DNA of 60,160 bases from Streptococcus sp. S784/96/1 (GCF_902729355.1 NZ_CACVCC010000015.1:1-60160); one strand, 5' to 3'. Counted from the stretch's first letter, positions 1-8,443 are shown. Program-made: numbers and translations. The notes: generated from the letters alone by a model not told the origin.

Positions 1-124
1 GTTTCAGAAACTTTGAAAACTTCAAAACTCGTATTTTCATTGCCATAAACATAAAACGAGAGAAGACAAGTCCTGTCCTCTCTCGGTGTTAAATGGGGCA
101 ACCCACTACAGTTGACAAAGAGCC
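1..124. mobile_element. Right end of an ISL3-family element (partial)
   Basis: Positions 101-124 read as a terminal repeat ending in a GGCTCTTTGTCAACTGTAG-type sequence (reverse strand), the usual ISL3-family end. Bases 58-86 form a hairpin (AACGAGAG / CTCTCTCG) like the transcription stop often found just inside IS ends. The transposase would lie outside the window. The same class of end occurs at 59917 and, degraded, at 55008. Confidence 0.7.
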
Positions 125-555
125 TTTCTTCAAAGGACTTTCCCAATCAAAAAGTGACTGCTAGCATGCCTGTATCTCACGAGCTTAATAGCCTAAAAAG
201 AGACATCACAGCCTTACAAATGGGAATGGACATCTTAACCATTGATGAGCCTTGGACGCCTAGCCGTATTCTTAAAGGAAGTAAGCCTATCCTCATTATC
301 GAGGGAATGTCTGCCGGCTTTTTAAATGAGGCACTTTTTGACCTGAGCATCGCATTGGTAACAGACGAAGAGACTGAATTAAACCGTCGTCTCGAGCGTG
401 ACACCAAAGTCCGTGGCCGACACGCTGACTTTGTCTTACAAACACATCTCGCAAGGCGGCAACAGTATGAAACATATTACAAATCTTATGAAAACTCCGC
501 GGATATTATCATTTCGCAAATTAACAACCAAATAATAACTACATTCAAAAACTAA
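125..555 (+). pseudogene. Uridine kinase-like (phosphoribulokinase/uridine kinase fold), 5'-truncated
   Basis: The preserved part has the C-terminal half of the uridine kinase/phosphoribulokinase fold: a PILIIEGM strand (the EG. segment near the catalytic site), the ERDTKVRGR arginine-rich lid, and a late SADIIIS segment. The N-terminal Walker A loop needed to bind ATP is absent, because the reading frame runs straight into the ISL3 end at 101-124. The only start codon available (TTG at 112) lies inside the IS repeat. It is therefore read as a dead remnant, although expression of a fragment from an IS promoter cannot be excluded. A good terminator follows. Confidence 0.7.
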
Positions 556-560
556 TCCTC

Positions 561-603
561 CCTCTGCATGCATCATCTTTGCAGAGGTTTTCTTTTTGTT
601 TTT
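561..603 (+). terminator. Rho-independent terminator after the kinase remnant
   Basis: CCTCTGCA (561-568) pairs with TGCAGAGG (580-587), followed by a T-rich run to about 603. Confidence 0.85.
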
Positions 604-638
604 TTGTTAACCGTTATTTAATTTTAGGTTGACACAAA
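603..638 (+). promoter_or_regulatory. BirA-type biotin operator
   Basis: TTGTTAACC at 604-612, a 14-base gap, then GGTTGACACAA from 627. This matches the TTGTTAACC-N14/15-GGTTAACAA pattern known for BirA repressors in Firmicutes. The right half overlaps the -35 element of the promoter serving the CHY protein and bioY, so binding of biotinyl-AMP-loaded BirA should block RNA polymerase. Confidence 0.8.
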
Positions 639-657
639 AGAGAAAAACCTTTAAACT
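629..657 (+). promoter_or_regulatory. Promoter of the CHY-bioY operon
   Basis: TTGACA at 629-634, 17-base spacer, TAAACT at 652-657. The predicted start (about 664) falls at the ATG at 665, and no Shine-Dalgarno sequence precedes that ATG, so the first gene may be read from a leaderless message. Confidence 0.6.
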
Positions 658-664
658 ATGACTT

Positions 665-970
665 ATGGAGATTAAAGGACTTGATTTAGATTCAGCTGGA
701 CGTTGTCATCATTACCATACATCCTGTGATGTAGTAGCATTAAAGTGCGCTACTTGTCAACATTACTATGCTTGTTATCATTGTCATGATAGTTTGGAAA
801 ATCATCGTTCTCAAGCTTCCGATGTCACTAGTGGTAAGCCAATTCTGTGCGGTAACTGTATGACTTATTTAGATTTTATAGGCTATCAAACTGGTAGTTG
901 CCCCAACTGTCATCATCCTTTTAATCCAAATTGTAAAGCACATTATTCTATTTATTTTAAAGGAGTTTAG
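665..970 (+). CDS. CHY-type zinc-finger protein
   Basis: A 101-residue protein with many paired Cys/His ligands: a CHHYH stretch near residue 14, CATC and YHCH motifs near 28-45, CGNC near 58 and CPNC near 77. This is the pattern of the CHY zinc-finger family (small cytoplasmic zinc-binding proteins). No enzymatic role is known to me for the bacterial members. The gene is first in a two-gene unit with bioY: its 3' end contains the AAGGAG ribosome-binding site of bioY, and its stop lies 4 bases before the bioY ATG. It therefore shares the BirA operator. Whether it has any role in biotin use is not shown; it could simply ride on the promoter. Confidence 0.85.
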   Translation: MEIKGLDLDSAGRCHHYHTSCDVVALKCATCQHYYACYHCHDSLENHRSQASDVTSGKPILCGNCMTYLDFIGYQTGSCPNCHHPFNPNCKAHYSIYFKGV

Positions 971-974
971 TTTT

Positions 975-1517
975 ATGTCAACCAAAACAAGAGATTTAGT
1001 TTACATCGCAATGATGGCTACTCTAATCATCATTCTGGGCAATATCCCTGGTATTCCACTAGGGTTCATCCCTGTACCTATTGTTCTACAAAACCTTGCT
1101 ATTATGTTAGCAGGAGTTCTATTAGGCGCCAAGCGTGGTACTATCGCTGTCCTGCTATTCCTCCTCTTGGGAATGATTATTCCTGCTTTCTCTGGAGGTA
1201 GCAATACTATTCCAGTTCTTATGGGACCAACAGCAGGTTATGTCATCTCTTGGATTGGTGTCCCACTTTTAATCGGAGCTGGATTGGCAAAACTTCCTAA
1301 TAAGAATCCCATTCTAACATTTGTTATTATTTGGCTTGGTGGGGTTTTATTCGTCGATGTTTTGGGAGCAATCTGGCTGGCGCATATGACTGAAATGGCA
1401 CTAGATGCCGCACTCTGGGCAAACCTAGCCTTCATCCCAGGAGACACTCTAAAAGCAATTGTCGCAACGCTTGTTGCTGTGAAATACAGCCCTGTTGTCA
1501 AAAATAGCAATTTATAG
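975..1517 (+). CDS. bioY: Biotin transporter S component BioY
   Basis: A 180-residue, very hydrophobic protein with about six membrane segments. It carries typical BioY signatures: PVPIVLQNLAIMLAG in the second and third helices, and a C-terminal FIPGDTLKAIVA stretch. BioY is the substrate-binding membrane subunit of ECF-type biotin transporters, using the shared EcfAA'T module encoded elsewhere. The length matches the family. The start is set by AAGGAG 9 bases upstream. The upstream BirA operator predicts repression when biotin is plentiful. No biotin synthesis genes are nearby, consistent with a biotin-scavenging streptococcus. Confidence 0.95.
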   Translation: MSTKTRDLVYIAMMATLIIILGNIPGIPLGFIPVPIVLQNLAIMLAGVLLGAKRGTIAVLLFLLLGMIIPAFSGGSNTIPVLMGPTAGYVISWIGVPLLIGAGLAKLPNKNPILTFVIIWLGGVLFVDVLGAIWLAHMTEMALDAALWANLAFIPGDTLKAIVATLVAVKYSPVVKNSNL

Positions 1518-1595
1518 CCACTTGAATTCGTTGTAATACATCACTGCTTTCAACTTGCCGTAGTTGCAACTAATGCATTCAACGATATAATCATT

Positions 1596-1626
1596 AAAGG
1601 CACCGGTTTGTTAACCGAGTGCCTTT
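1596..1626. terminator. Bidirectional terminator between bioY and the acyl-CoA synthetase gene
   Basis: AAAGGCAC (1596-1603) plus GGTT pairs with AACC plus GTGCCTTTTT (to 1626). A-rich and T-rich flanks let it stop both converging genes. Confidence 0.85.
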
Positions 1627-1632
1627 TTACTA

Positions 1633-3174
1633 TTAACTAAGTTGGTATTTTCCTTCTTTTAAGTCTTTTTCTAATTGTAATCGTTGAATTTTCATGGTTG
1701 CCGTACGTGGTAGCTCGTCATAATCAAGAAGAATCGGAGCATTCAAGAACGGAAGTTCTGATACTGCCTGCCACCAAGCATCCATATCCATTGCTCTGCC
1801 TTTTTCCAAAGCAATAAAAGGCTGAGGTTTACCATGTTGATCACGAACCAGTACAACCTCTGCTAAGAAAGTCAGTTTATCCAATAACATATCTTCAAGT
1901 GCGAGGTTACTATCGATTTGATCAATAAGGTCAACCTGTCTATCCTTTAGGAAAAGGTGTCCATCTTCATCCATACAACCATAGTCGCCACTATCCCACC
2001 AGCCTCCATAAACATTATCTTGGAAACGCTGGTCTTCTTTGAAATAGGTCAGCGCACGTCCTCTTGAAAAGAGTTGGATGTGCCCAGAATGACCAACCGG
2101 CAAAGGATTTCCCTTGTCATCAGTAATGCGCGCTTTGGTCAATTCTCCCAAGCCAACACCCATATCACGGGCATTTGAATGTTTCAAGCTTTCTCTTGTA
2201 TGAGGTTTTAAGATCATTGGTCCACACTCACTTTGACCGTATATTTGAAGGAAAATGGCTTGCGCATTGTCAGATGCTTCTAGAAAAGCCAACATGGTCG
2301 CGTTGTTAATGGCATCAAAGGTTGAATGATAATAATTTGTCTTTGCAAAAACTGCTGGGTGTTCACGCGCGATTGTTGCCCACTGTACAAATTGATTTGG
2401 GTGAGTTTCAACAGCTTGGGGCTGGTACTTGAGAAAGAGACGTTCAACCGTTTCTCGGTCAGCATTTGCCAAAGTAAGAAGCGGGAAGCCCATAATCATC
2501 AAAGAGGACATTCCGATATTAAAACGTGAATGCACTGGTGAGATATGGAATCCTACAATACGGCGTTCTGGCATATGATTTAGGATTGTTTTTTGATATT
2601 TAGTACGCCACCCCATAGTATTTGCCGAGTGACAAATCAATTTAGGAATTCCAGTCGTCCCAGAAGTATGTGTGATGTAAGCAATCTGATCATCTGAAAG
2701 CGGACTAAAAGATACTTCAAGAGCATCAGCTTCCAACAATTTTGCAATCGAAATCTTATGATGATCAGAAATGTTTTCAACATCAGTCACAACAGCTGCC
2801 GTCACATCATCAAAAATGATAAAAGGATTTTCTAGGCGATCCGCAAAGACTGAAATGACTGGGCTATTAAAATGATAAGACACCATAACCGGAACCGCAC
2901 CAAGATAAGTGACTGCAACAGCCAACATATAAGTGTCAAAGCCCTGGCCTTTAAAAATAATCACCTTATCTGATTTTTTTATTCCAAGGTGCGCCAGCTG
3001 TTTCGCACGCCTAACGATGGCATTATGGCTAGCCCGATAAGTCGTCTCTGTCCCCAATTCAGGAAAAGCTATTGCAGGTTGATCAAAAATAATCTCACAA
3101 TGAGGATAAGCCTGACTCGCTTCAAAGTAATTTTGATACAAATTCATGGAACGATAAGGAAATAATTCTGTCAT
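1633..3174 (-). CDS. AMP-binding (ANL) acyl-CoA synthetase/ligase family protein
   Basis: A 513-residue adenylate-forming enzyme of the ANL superfamily. Visible motifs are the P-loop-like THTSGTTGIPKL near residue 170, YGQSECGP near 320, GWWDSGDYG near 405, the hinge-like DRQVDLI, and a C-terminal PRTATMKIQR where the catalytic lysine of acyl-CoA synthetases sits (usually PRTxxGKxxR). These enzymes activate a carboxylate with ATP and pass it to CoA or another thiol. The acyl substrate cannot be read from sequence. It converges on the biotin-regulated bioY unit. A pimeloyl- or fatty-acid-related substrate is possible but unsupported. It is a single gene between terminators. Confidence 0.8.
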   Translation of the reverse strand: MTELFPYRSMNLYQNYFEASQAYPHCEIIFDQPAIAFPELGTETTYRASHNAIVRRAKQLAHLGIKKSDKVIIFKGQGFDTYMLAVAVTYLGAVPVMVSYHFNSPVISVFADRLENPFIIFDDVTAAVVTDVENISDHHKISIAKLLEADALEVSFSPLSDDQIAYITHTSGTTGIPKLICHSANTMGWRTKYQKTILNHMPERRIVGFHISPVHSRFNIGMSSLMIMGFPLLTLANADRETVERLFLKYQPQAVETHPNQFVQWATIAREHPAVFAKTNYYHSTFDAINNATMLAFLEASDNAQAIFLQIYGQSECGPMILKPHTRESLKHSNARDMGVGLGELTKARITDDKGNPLPVGHSGHIQLFSRGRALTYFKEDQRFQDNVYGGWWDSGDYGCMDEDGHLFLKDRQVDLIDQIDSNLALEDMLLDKLTFLAEVVLVRDQHGKPQPFIALEKGRAMDMDAWWQAVSELPFLNAPILLDYDELPRTATMKIQRLQLEKDLKEGKYQLS

Positions 3175-3214
3175 TAGAGTACACTTTCTTTATACTTTTT
3201 TCACAATTATAGCA

Positions 3215-3240
3215 AAAACTCACCCAGTTTGCTAGGTGAG
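3215..3240 (-). terminator. Terminator of gltX
   Basis: On the minus strand, CTCACC (complement of 3240-3235) pairs with GGTGAG (complement of 3224-3219) and is followed by TTTTTGC. Confidence 0.75.
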
Positions 3241-3249
3241 CTATTAAGA

Positions 3250-4704
3250 TTATAAGCTGTTTAGCATGTTATCCAAATGTTTAATCGCTTTGTCACGACC
3301 AAGCAAGAAAATCGTATCTGGTAATTCTGGGCCATGCATTTCTCCCGAAACCGCAACACGGATTGGCATGAAGAGGTTTTTCCCTTTGATACCTGTTTCT
3401 TTTTGGACAGCCTTAATTTGTGGGAAGATGTTTTCTGTCACAAATTCCTCATCAGATAGAGCTTCTAATTTAGCTTTAAAGGCTTCAAGGACTGTTGGAA
3501 CTGTTTCACCTGCCATCACTTCTTTTTCTGCCTCAGTTAATTCTGGGAAATCAGCGAAGAAGAGATCTGTCAAGTTAACGATTTCATCCGCTGATTTCAA
3601 CTGTGGTTTGTAAAGTTCAACTAATTTTTCAGCCTTGTCTGTCAAGCGACCTGCTGCTTCCAAGAATGGTTTGCAAAGTTCAAATACAGTCTCAAAATCA
3701 GCATTTTTAAGGTAATCATTGCTCATCCAGTCCAATTTCTTCTGGTCGAAGGCTGCTGGTGATTTAGACAGACGATTTTCATCAAAAAGCTCTATCAATT
3801 GTTCACGAGAGAAAATCTCATCTTCACCGCCTGGGTTCCAACCAAGAAGGGCAACGAAGTTGAAGACTGCTTCTGGCAAGTAACCTTTTTTACGGTAATC
3901 TTCAATAAATTGAAGAGTATTGGTGTCGCGTTTTGAGAGTTTTTTACCTGTCTCAGAATTGATGATGAGAGTCATGTGACCAAATTCTGGCGCTTCCCAA
4001 CCAAGTGCTTCGTACACCATCAATTGTTTTGGCGTGTTAGCAATATGGTCATCACCACGGATAACGTGTGAAATACGCATGTCATGGTCATCAATCACCA
4101 CGGCAAAGTTATAAGTTGGGTAACCATCTTTTTTCTGGATAACCCAGTCACCACCGATATTTCCACCTTCAAAGGTAATGTCACCTTTGACCATGTCATT
4201 CCATTTATAGATACCAGCTTCATTGACAGCCAAACGAACTGTTGGAACCACACCTGCTGCCTCACGTTCTTCGATATAGGCTGCTTTTTCTTCTTCAGAC
4301 ATTCCAAGGTATTCATTGATGTAACGCGGTGTTTCCCCTACTGCTTCTTGACGCTCACGCTCAGCTGCTAATTCTTCTTCCGTCACATAAGATTTGTAGG
4401 CTTTTCCTTCTGCTAAGAGTTGGTCAATATATTTTTGATAAAGCTCCAAACGTTCTGACTGACGATAGTTTCCATGCGTTTCTGGACTCTCATCCCAATC
4501 AATCCCTAACCAACGTAGGTTTTCAAGCTGCGAGCGTTCGCCGTCTTCCACATGACGCTTACGGTCTGTGTCTTCAATACGGATGATGAAAGTCCCGCCG
4601 TGGTGACGAGCATAGAGGTAATTAAAAAGGGCCGTACGGGCATTCCCGATGTGCAGTAGTCCAGTTGGACTTGGTGCATAACGTACACGAATTTCGTTAG
4701 ACAT
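3250..4704 (-). CDS. gltX: Glutamyl-tRNA synthetase
   Basis: A 484-residue class I aminoacyl-tRNA synthetase charging tRNA-Glu (and commonly tRNA-Gln in organisms that use the GatCAB route). The HIGH-type signature [11 protein letters not shown] lies close to the N-terminus, and the KMSKS-type loop is present as KKLSKRDT near residue 250. The alpha-helical anticodon-binding domain fills the C-terminal third. An in-frame TTG 24 bases further upstream exists, but the ATG used here has CAGGAG six bases before it and gives the conserved [13 protein letters not shown] start. Monocistronic, with its own terminator. Confidence 0.97.
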   Translation of the reverse strand: MSNEIRVRYAPSPTGLLHIGNARTALFNYLYARHHGGTFIIRIEDTDRKRHVEDGERSQLENLRWLGIDWDESPETHGNYRQSERLELYQKYIDQLLAEGKAYKSYVTEEELAAERERQEAVGETPRYINEYLGMSEEEKAAYIEEREAAGVVPTVRLAVNEAGIYKWNDMVKGDITFEGGNIGGDWVIQKKDGYPTYNFAVVIDDHDMRISHVIRGDDHIANTPKQLMVYEALGWEAPEFGHMTLIINSETGKKLSKRDTNTLQFIEDYRKKGYLPEAVFNFVALLGWNPGGEDEIFSREQLIELFDENRLSKSPAAFDQKKLDWMSNDYLKNADFETVFELCKPFLEAAGRLTDKAEKLVELYKPQLKSADEIVNLTDLFFADFPELTEAEKEVMAGETVPTVLEAFKAKLEALSDEEFVTENIFPQIKAVQKETGIKGKNLFMPIRVAVSGEMHGPELPDTIFLLGRDKAIKHLDNMLNSL

Positions 4705-4798
4705 TGTTTTCTCCTGTATAGTTTTCAATCCTTAATATTATAGCACATTCCGACACTTTGAGTGAACTATTTTATATAGAAAACGCATTTGAAACAGA

Positions 4799-4811
4799 GA
4801 AACACAGAAAA
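4799..4811. repeat. Left copy of direct repeat flanking the IS30 element
   Basis: GAAACACAGAAAA lies immediately outside the left end and recurs at 5884-5896 immediately outside the right end. Confidence 0.6.
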
Positions 4812-4812
4812 G

Positions 4813-5883
4813 AAAAGTTCTAAAATGAAGTTAGCCACCTAAGGGTATCAAAAAACATCTCAGAGAGATATAATTGTAGTCACCACAACAACAATTAGAA
4901 AGACTCTGAGATGCAAAACTATTATACACCAAAAAGTAAACATTTGACACTAACTGAACGTAGAATGATTGAACGTTGGCTTCAAGAAGGGCTCTCAAAT
5001 CGTGAAATTGCTAGGAGATTGGCTAAAGCTCCTCAAACCATTCACAACGAAGTCAAACGTGGTCAGGTTAGACAACAAGTGCGTAAAGGAAAATTTGAAG
5101 TGATCTACTCAGCTGACTTCGCTCAAAAAGCCTATCAAAACAATCGTAAACGTTCTGTTAAACAGTTCTCCCTAACCAAGGGACTCAAAGAAAAGATAAC
5201 TCACTACATCAAACAGAAATACTCTCCCGAGATGATGGTAAAGTCAAAAGGGATACCTGTTCCCATCTCCACTATTTACTACTGGATTCATCATGGCCAC
5301 TTAGGATTGACCAAGGCTGATATGCTTTATCCTCGACAAGAGAAAGCTAAGAAAAAGCATGCTAGTCCCAATTTTAAGCCAGCTGGAAAGTCTATTGAGG
5401 AACGACCAGAAAGCATTAATAAGCGTGAGAATATCGGCGATTTTGAAAGTGATACGGTTATTCAAACACGGGCAAAAAACGAGTGTCTGTTGACTCTAAC
5501 CGATCGAAAGAGTCGTTATCAAATCATTCGACTCTTTCCCGATAAGTCCGCGTCTTCAGTCAATCAAGCTCTGAAAGCAATCCTCAGGGATTATCAAATG
5601 AACTCTATCACAGCTGATAACGGGGATGAGTTCAGTCGTTTAGCAGAAGTTTTTGACCCTGCTCATATCTACTATGCCCACCCGTATTCTTCTTGGGAGC
5701 GTGGAACTAATGAGAATCATAATAGACTCATCCGGCGTTGGTTGCCTAAGGGAAGCAAAAATGCGACTCAACAACAAGTCGCATTTATTGAAAACTGGAT
5801 TAACAACTATCCAAAGAAACTATTCCATTATAAATCTCCTAAAGAGTTTTTACAGAGTGGCTAACTTGAACTTGAAATTTACC
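4813..5883 (+). mobile_element. Complete IS30-family insertion sequence
   Basis: About 1.07 kb with one transposase gene. Imperfect terminal inverted repeats share AAGTTAGCCAC (left copy at about 4828-4838, inverted right copy at about 5857-5867). The element lies between gltX and the osmC terminator and interrupts no gene. The flanking 13-base direct repeat suggests either an unusually long target duplication or insertion into a pre-existing repeat. Confidence 0.85.
4911..5864 (+). CDS. IS30-family transposase
   Basis: A 317-residue DDE transposase. An N-terminal helix-turn-helix of the IS30 type (LTLTERRMIERWL, SNREIARRLAKAPQTI) occupies residues 10-50. The catalytic core follows with IGDFESDTV (first Asp), ITADNGDEF (second Asp) and WERGTNENHNRLIRRW carrying the Glu. 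The final YKSPKEFL is typical of the family. Full length and uninterrupted, so probably active. Confidence 0.95.
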   Translation: MQNYYTPKSKHLTLTERRMIERWLQEGLSNREIARRLAKAPQTIHNEVKRGQVRQQVRKGKFEVIYSADFAQKAYQNNRKRSVKQFSLTKGLKEKITHYIKQKYSPEMMVKSKGIPVPISTIYYWIHHGHLGLTKADMLYPRQEKAKKKHASPNFKPAGKSIEERPESINKRENIGDFESDTVIQTRAKNECLLTLTDRKSRYQIIRLFPDKSASSVNQALKAILRDYQMNSITADNGDEFSRLAEVFDPAHIYYAHPYSSWERGTNENHNRLIRRWLPKGSKNATQQQVAFIENWINNYPKKLFHYKSPKEFLQSG

Positions 5884-5896
5884 GAAACACAGAAAA
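5884..5896. repeat. Right copy of direct repeat flanking the IS30 element
   Basis: GAAACACAGAAAA, identical to 4799-4811. It also forms the A-rich tail region of the osmC terminator. Confidence 0.6.
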
Positions 5897-5920
5897 ACCT
5901 CAGTCATACCAACTGAGGTT
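5893..5920 (-). terminator. Terminator of the osmC-family gene
   Basis: AACCTCAGT (5896-5904) pairs with AACTGAGGTT (5911-5920). On the minus strand it is followed by TTTTTCTG. The IS30 element inserted directly beyond it. Confidence 0.8.
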
Positions 5921-6043
5921 AGATCCTACTAGTGACTAGCAATCATGGTAAACTGTCTGATTTTTAGAAATTAGACACATCCCTTTATATCATTAATCTA
6001 TCACCAGAATGTCGTTCTGTTACATAATGCTTATCATCAGTTA

Positions 6044-6457
6044 TTAGACCGCTTTAACAGTCACTTCAATATTTCCTTTGGTAGCTCGTGAGTATGGACA
6101 AACTTGGTGCGCTTCTTCAAGATAAGCTTGCGCATCTTCTAAACTAACACCTTCAATGTGTCCTTCAAGTTCAACACCAAGTTGGACGTCTGGAACATTG
6201 CTGACGCTAAGGTTAAAGAGCGATACTGTTGCTGTAATTGTTGCTTCAGCTGTTACGCCATGACTAGATAGAACATAGCTAAGAGCACTGTTGAAGCAAG
6301 CACTATAACCAGCTGCAAACAATTGTTCTGGATTAGTCGCACCTTCTACACGTTGTCCTGGTTGAACAATCTGTAACTGAAAGCTATTATCTGGAGAATG
6401 AACTTCTCCTGTACGTCCACCAGTGTTAATCATTTTAGCTGAATAAATCTTTTTCAT
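6044..6457 (-). CDS. Organic hydroperoxide resistance protein (Ohr/OsmC family)
   Basis: A 137-residue thiol peroxidase of the OsmC/Ohr family. The two catalytic cysteines are in AGYSACFNSAL (about residue 57) and EEAHQVCPYSRAT (about residue 121), and the PGQRVEGATNPEQLFAAG stretch before the first Cys is typical of Ohr. It reduces organic peroxides in the cytoplasm, usually with lipoyl or other dithiol partners. The ATG chosen has AGAGG at a good distance; a TTG six bases upstream is in frame but poorly placed. Single gene; no OhrR-type regulator lies beside it. Confidence 0.93.
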   Translation of the reverse strand: MKKIYSAKMINTGGRTGEVHSPDNSFQLQIVQPGQRVEGATNPEQLFAAGYSACFNSALSYVLSSHGVTAEATITATVSLFNLSVSNVPDVQLGVELEGHIEGVSLEDAQAYLEEAHQVCPYSRATKGNIEVTVKAV

Positions 6458-6564
6458 TTTCAACCTCTTTCTATTTGATAGGTGATCTTACTATACTACT
6501 TTCTCCTGAACTCTTCAACCAAAAAAATCGAAAAAGCCAGAGTTTCCTCTAGCTTGCAACAAAA

Positions 6565-7143
6565 TTATTCTTCTACTTCTTCATCTTCAGAGTAGTCATC
6601 ATCTTCTTCATTGATGTTAACATCCTCATCCAAATCTTCATCCGGGATGATTTCATTCAATTCTGAGTCATAAGAATCCACTTCTGATTTTTCATCATCT
6701 GGGTTATCCTCGTCATACTCAAGACTTTCGTGATTAGTACGATAATCTTCATCTTCTGGATCATCATCAGAGTAGTCAATGGCATCTTCATCACCATCCA
6801 TAAAGGCATTAACACGTTTTCTCTTGCGTTTTGGTGCATCTTCATCATCTTCTTCAAGACTAATGATTTCTTCATCGATTTCATCAATGGCGTACCATGA
6901 ACGAAGGCCCCATTTGTTTTCACCAAGCGGGATAAAGCTACCATCAGTATTTAGGTCTGAGTAAAAAAATGGCAAAGCTTCACGAATAGCAGCATCTGAT
7001 TTTTCTAAATAATTTTGAATGGCATTAACCAAGTCATTGAAATACATCTCGTCTCCGCGACCACGTGTTTCTAAAATAGCACGCGCCACTTCAATCATTG
7101 ACAATTCACTTTTTTCTTGTCCAGCAAATACATCTAATTCCAA
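6565..7143 (-). CDS. rpoE: RNA polymerase delta subunit
   Basis: A 192-193-residue protein with the typical two-part layout. A folded N-terminal HARE-HTH domain ([13 protein letters not shown] ... [12 protein letters not shown] ... NKWGLRSWY, residues 12-95) is followed by a long acidic Asp/Glu tail from about residue 100 to the end. Delta lowers non-specific DNA binding by RNA polymerase and aids recycling in Firmicutes. The start is a TTG: AAGGAG precedes it by seven bases, and it gives the conserved [13 protein letters not shown]-terminus. No ATG gives a sensible protein. The gene stands alone. Confidence 0.95.
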   Translation of the reverse strand: MELDVFAGQEKSELSMIEVARAILETRGRGDEMYFNDLVNAIQNYLEKSDAAIREALPFFYSDLNTDGSFIPLGENKWGLRSWYAIDEIDEEIISLEEDDEDAPKRKRKRVNAFMDGDEDAIDYSDDDPEDEDYRTNHESLEYDEDNPDDEKSEVDSYDSELNEIIPDEDLDEDVNINEEDDDYSEDEEVEE

Positions 7144-7277
7144 AGGTATTCTCCTTTTTAAGAGACAAAGCACAGCCTATCCCTAATTTAATATTCTTTA
7201 CTATTTTACGCTAAAAATTCCTATTCGTCAAAGAATTTTTATAGAAACAATCAATACGCCCTATTACACTCTCAAAA

Positions 7278-7564
7278 GTAAAAACTCCCCACAAAAGTGA
7301 GGATGTCAGATTTTAGGTGATAAAACTTCATCTCAACTAGCGCACGTTAAGCACAAACTAGGATGTCGAAGAAATATCCTTTTTAAGCAGTATACTTTTC
7401 GAACGCTAGTTAAAATCCTAGTGAGTCATCAAGTTTATTCCGAGAACCTAAAAAGACATCCCTTGAAGCAGAGTCACCTATTTAAACCCGCCTACGGCCT
7501 ACGACACTTAACCAAAATAAAAACTCCCCACAAAAGTGAGGGGCTCAGATTTTAGGTGATAAAA
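7278..7564. repeat. Duplicated rpsO 3'-UTR/terminator segment
   Basis: A ~45-base unit (ACTCCCCACAAAAGTGAGG, then TCAGATTTTAGGTGATAAAAC) occurs at 7282-7328 and again at 7523-7564, about 240 bases apart. The right copy is the functional-looking rpsO terminator; the left copy has a mismatched stem. The 190 bases between them contain several short inverted repeats and no gene I can support. Confidence 0.7.
7515..7545 (-). terminator. Terminator of rpsO
   Basis: On the minus strand, CCCCTCAC pairs with GTGGGGAG across a TTTT loop, followed by TTTTTATTTT. Confidence 0.8.
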
Positions 7565-7655
7565 CGTTTATCCAGCTAGGCAAGGTGACGATGGATAATA
7601 GAACTGAAGTTCATCAAGAAGCCTTAACGACGCCGGGGAAGTTTTAATCCTAAAA

Positions 7656-7925
7656 TTAACGACGAAGACCGAGTGAAGCGATAAGCTCGCGGTAACGGTT
7701 AACATCTGTACGGCGAAGGTAAGCCAAAAGGTTACGACGGTGACCAATTTTTTTCATCAAGCCACGGTATGTAGCGTGGTCTTTTTTGTGTTGTTTGATG
7801 TGGTCGTTTAGGTGGTTGATTTCCCAAGTAAGGACAGCAACTTGAACCTCTACTGAACCTGTGTCACCTTCGTGACGTGCATATTGTGCAATGATTTCAT
7901 TTTTTTTCTCTTTTGAGATTGCCAT
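7656..7925 (-). CDS. rpsO: 30S ribosomal protein S15
   Basis: 89 residues, the standard S15 length, with the conserved [27 protein letters not shown] and [10 protein letters not shown] segments that bind the 16S rRNA central domain. AGGAG is placed seven bases before the ATG. Its leader of about 80 bases (7926-8008) is long enough to hold an S15 autoregulatory fold, as in other Firmicutes, but I did not identify a specific structure. Monocistronic, unlike genera where rpsO and pnp are adjacent; pnp is 19 kb away here. Confidence 0.98.
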   Translation of the reverse strand: MAISKEKKNEIIAQYARHEGDTGSVEVQVAVLTWEINHLNDHIKQHKKDHATYRGLMKKIGHRRNLLAYLRRTDVNRYRELIASLGLRR

Positions 7926-8014
7926 GATAGTTCTCCTTTTTATTTGGCTTCATCCGAGTGGCAGGTTGGCATTCCTACAACCAAGAAGAAGTTATTTGTC
8001 TTATAGACCTTTAT

Positions 8015-8043
8015 ATTTTAGCAAAATGGCTGAGCTTCGTCAA
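8015..8043 (-). promoter_or_regulatory. Promoter of rpsO
   Basis: Minus strand: TTGACG (complement of 8043-8038), 17-base spacer, TAAAAT (complement of 8020-8015). Confidence 0.8.
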
Positions 8044-8098
8044 CTGATAGTTTTGGAAAAACTGGTAGAGTAGCTCTGCTATTTCCCATAGAAAAATA

Positions 8099-8436
8099 GA
8101 GTGGGACAGAAGTCATGATTCCGAAGTCTTGACTTCCCTTCGCTCTCTGATTTCTAAGCTCAGGCTGAAACTGTCCACTGGGCACTTTCACTCCCACCTC
8201 CGCACAGCTCCGAAGGTCTGGGAGATCTTTGGAGGTTGGAAATAAGATGAACGATGTTCATCACATTCGTATAGGATGGCCGCTAACGATTGTATGGTAC
8301 TCAAATAATACAGTGGACTATTTGAGGTGGACACTTGAAAATGAAGAAGTGTCCAGTTGCAGACCTCCAATCAACCACTGCGTCAATCTGTTATTGCTAT
8401 CAAAAAAGAAGGTTGAGATATTTTTGTCCCAACCTC
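8099..8436. repeat. Dispersed intergenic repeat, copy A
   Basis: About 340 bases beginning GAGTGGGACAGAA and ending TTGTCCCAACCTC, i.e. with short inverted ends. It is closely similar to 48606-48990: shared segments include GGTTGGAAATAAGATGAA, TCGTATAGGATGGCCGCTAA and AAGTGTCCAGTTGCAGAC. The 3' end forms an AGGTTGAGA/TCCCAACCT hairpin that may end transcription of the permease. No convincing coding content. Confidence 0.85.
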
Positions 8437-8443
8437 AAAATCA

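Noticed and set aside
4680..4728. Upstream TTG start for gltX adding eight residues
   Set aside because: It lacks a ribosome-binding site, whereas the ATG at 4704 has CAGGAG and matches the family N-terminus.
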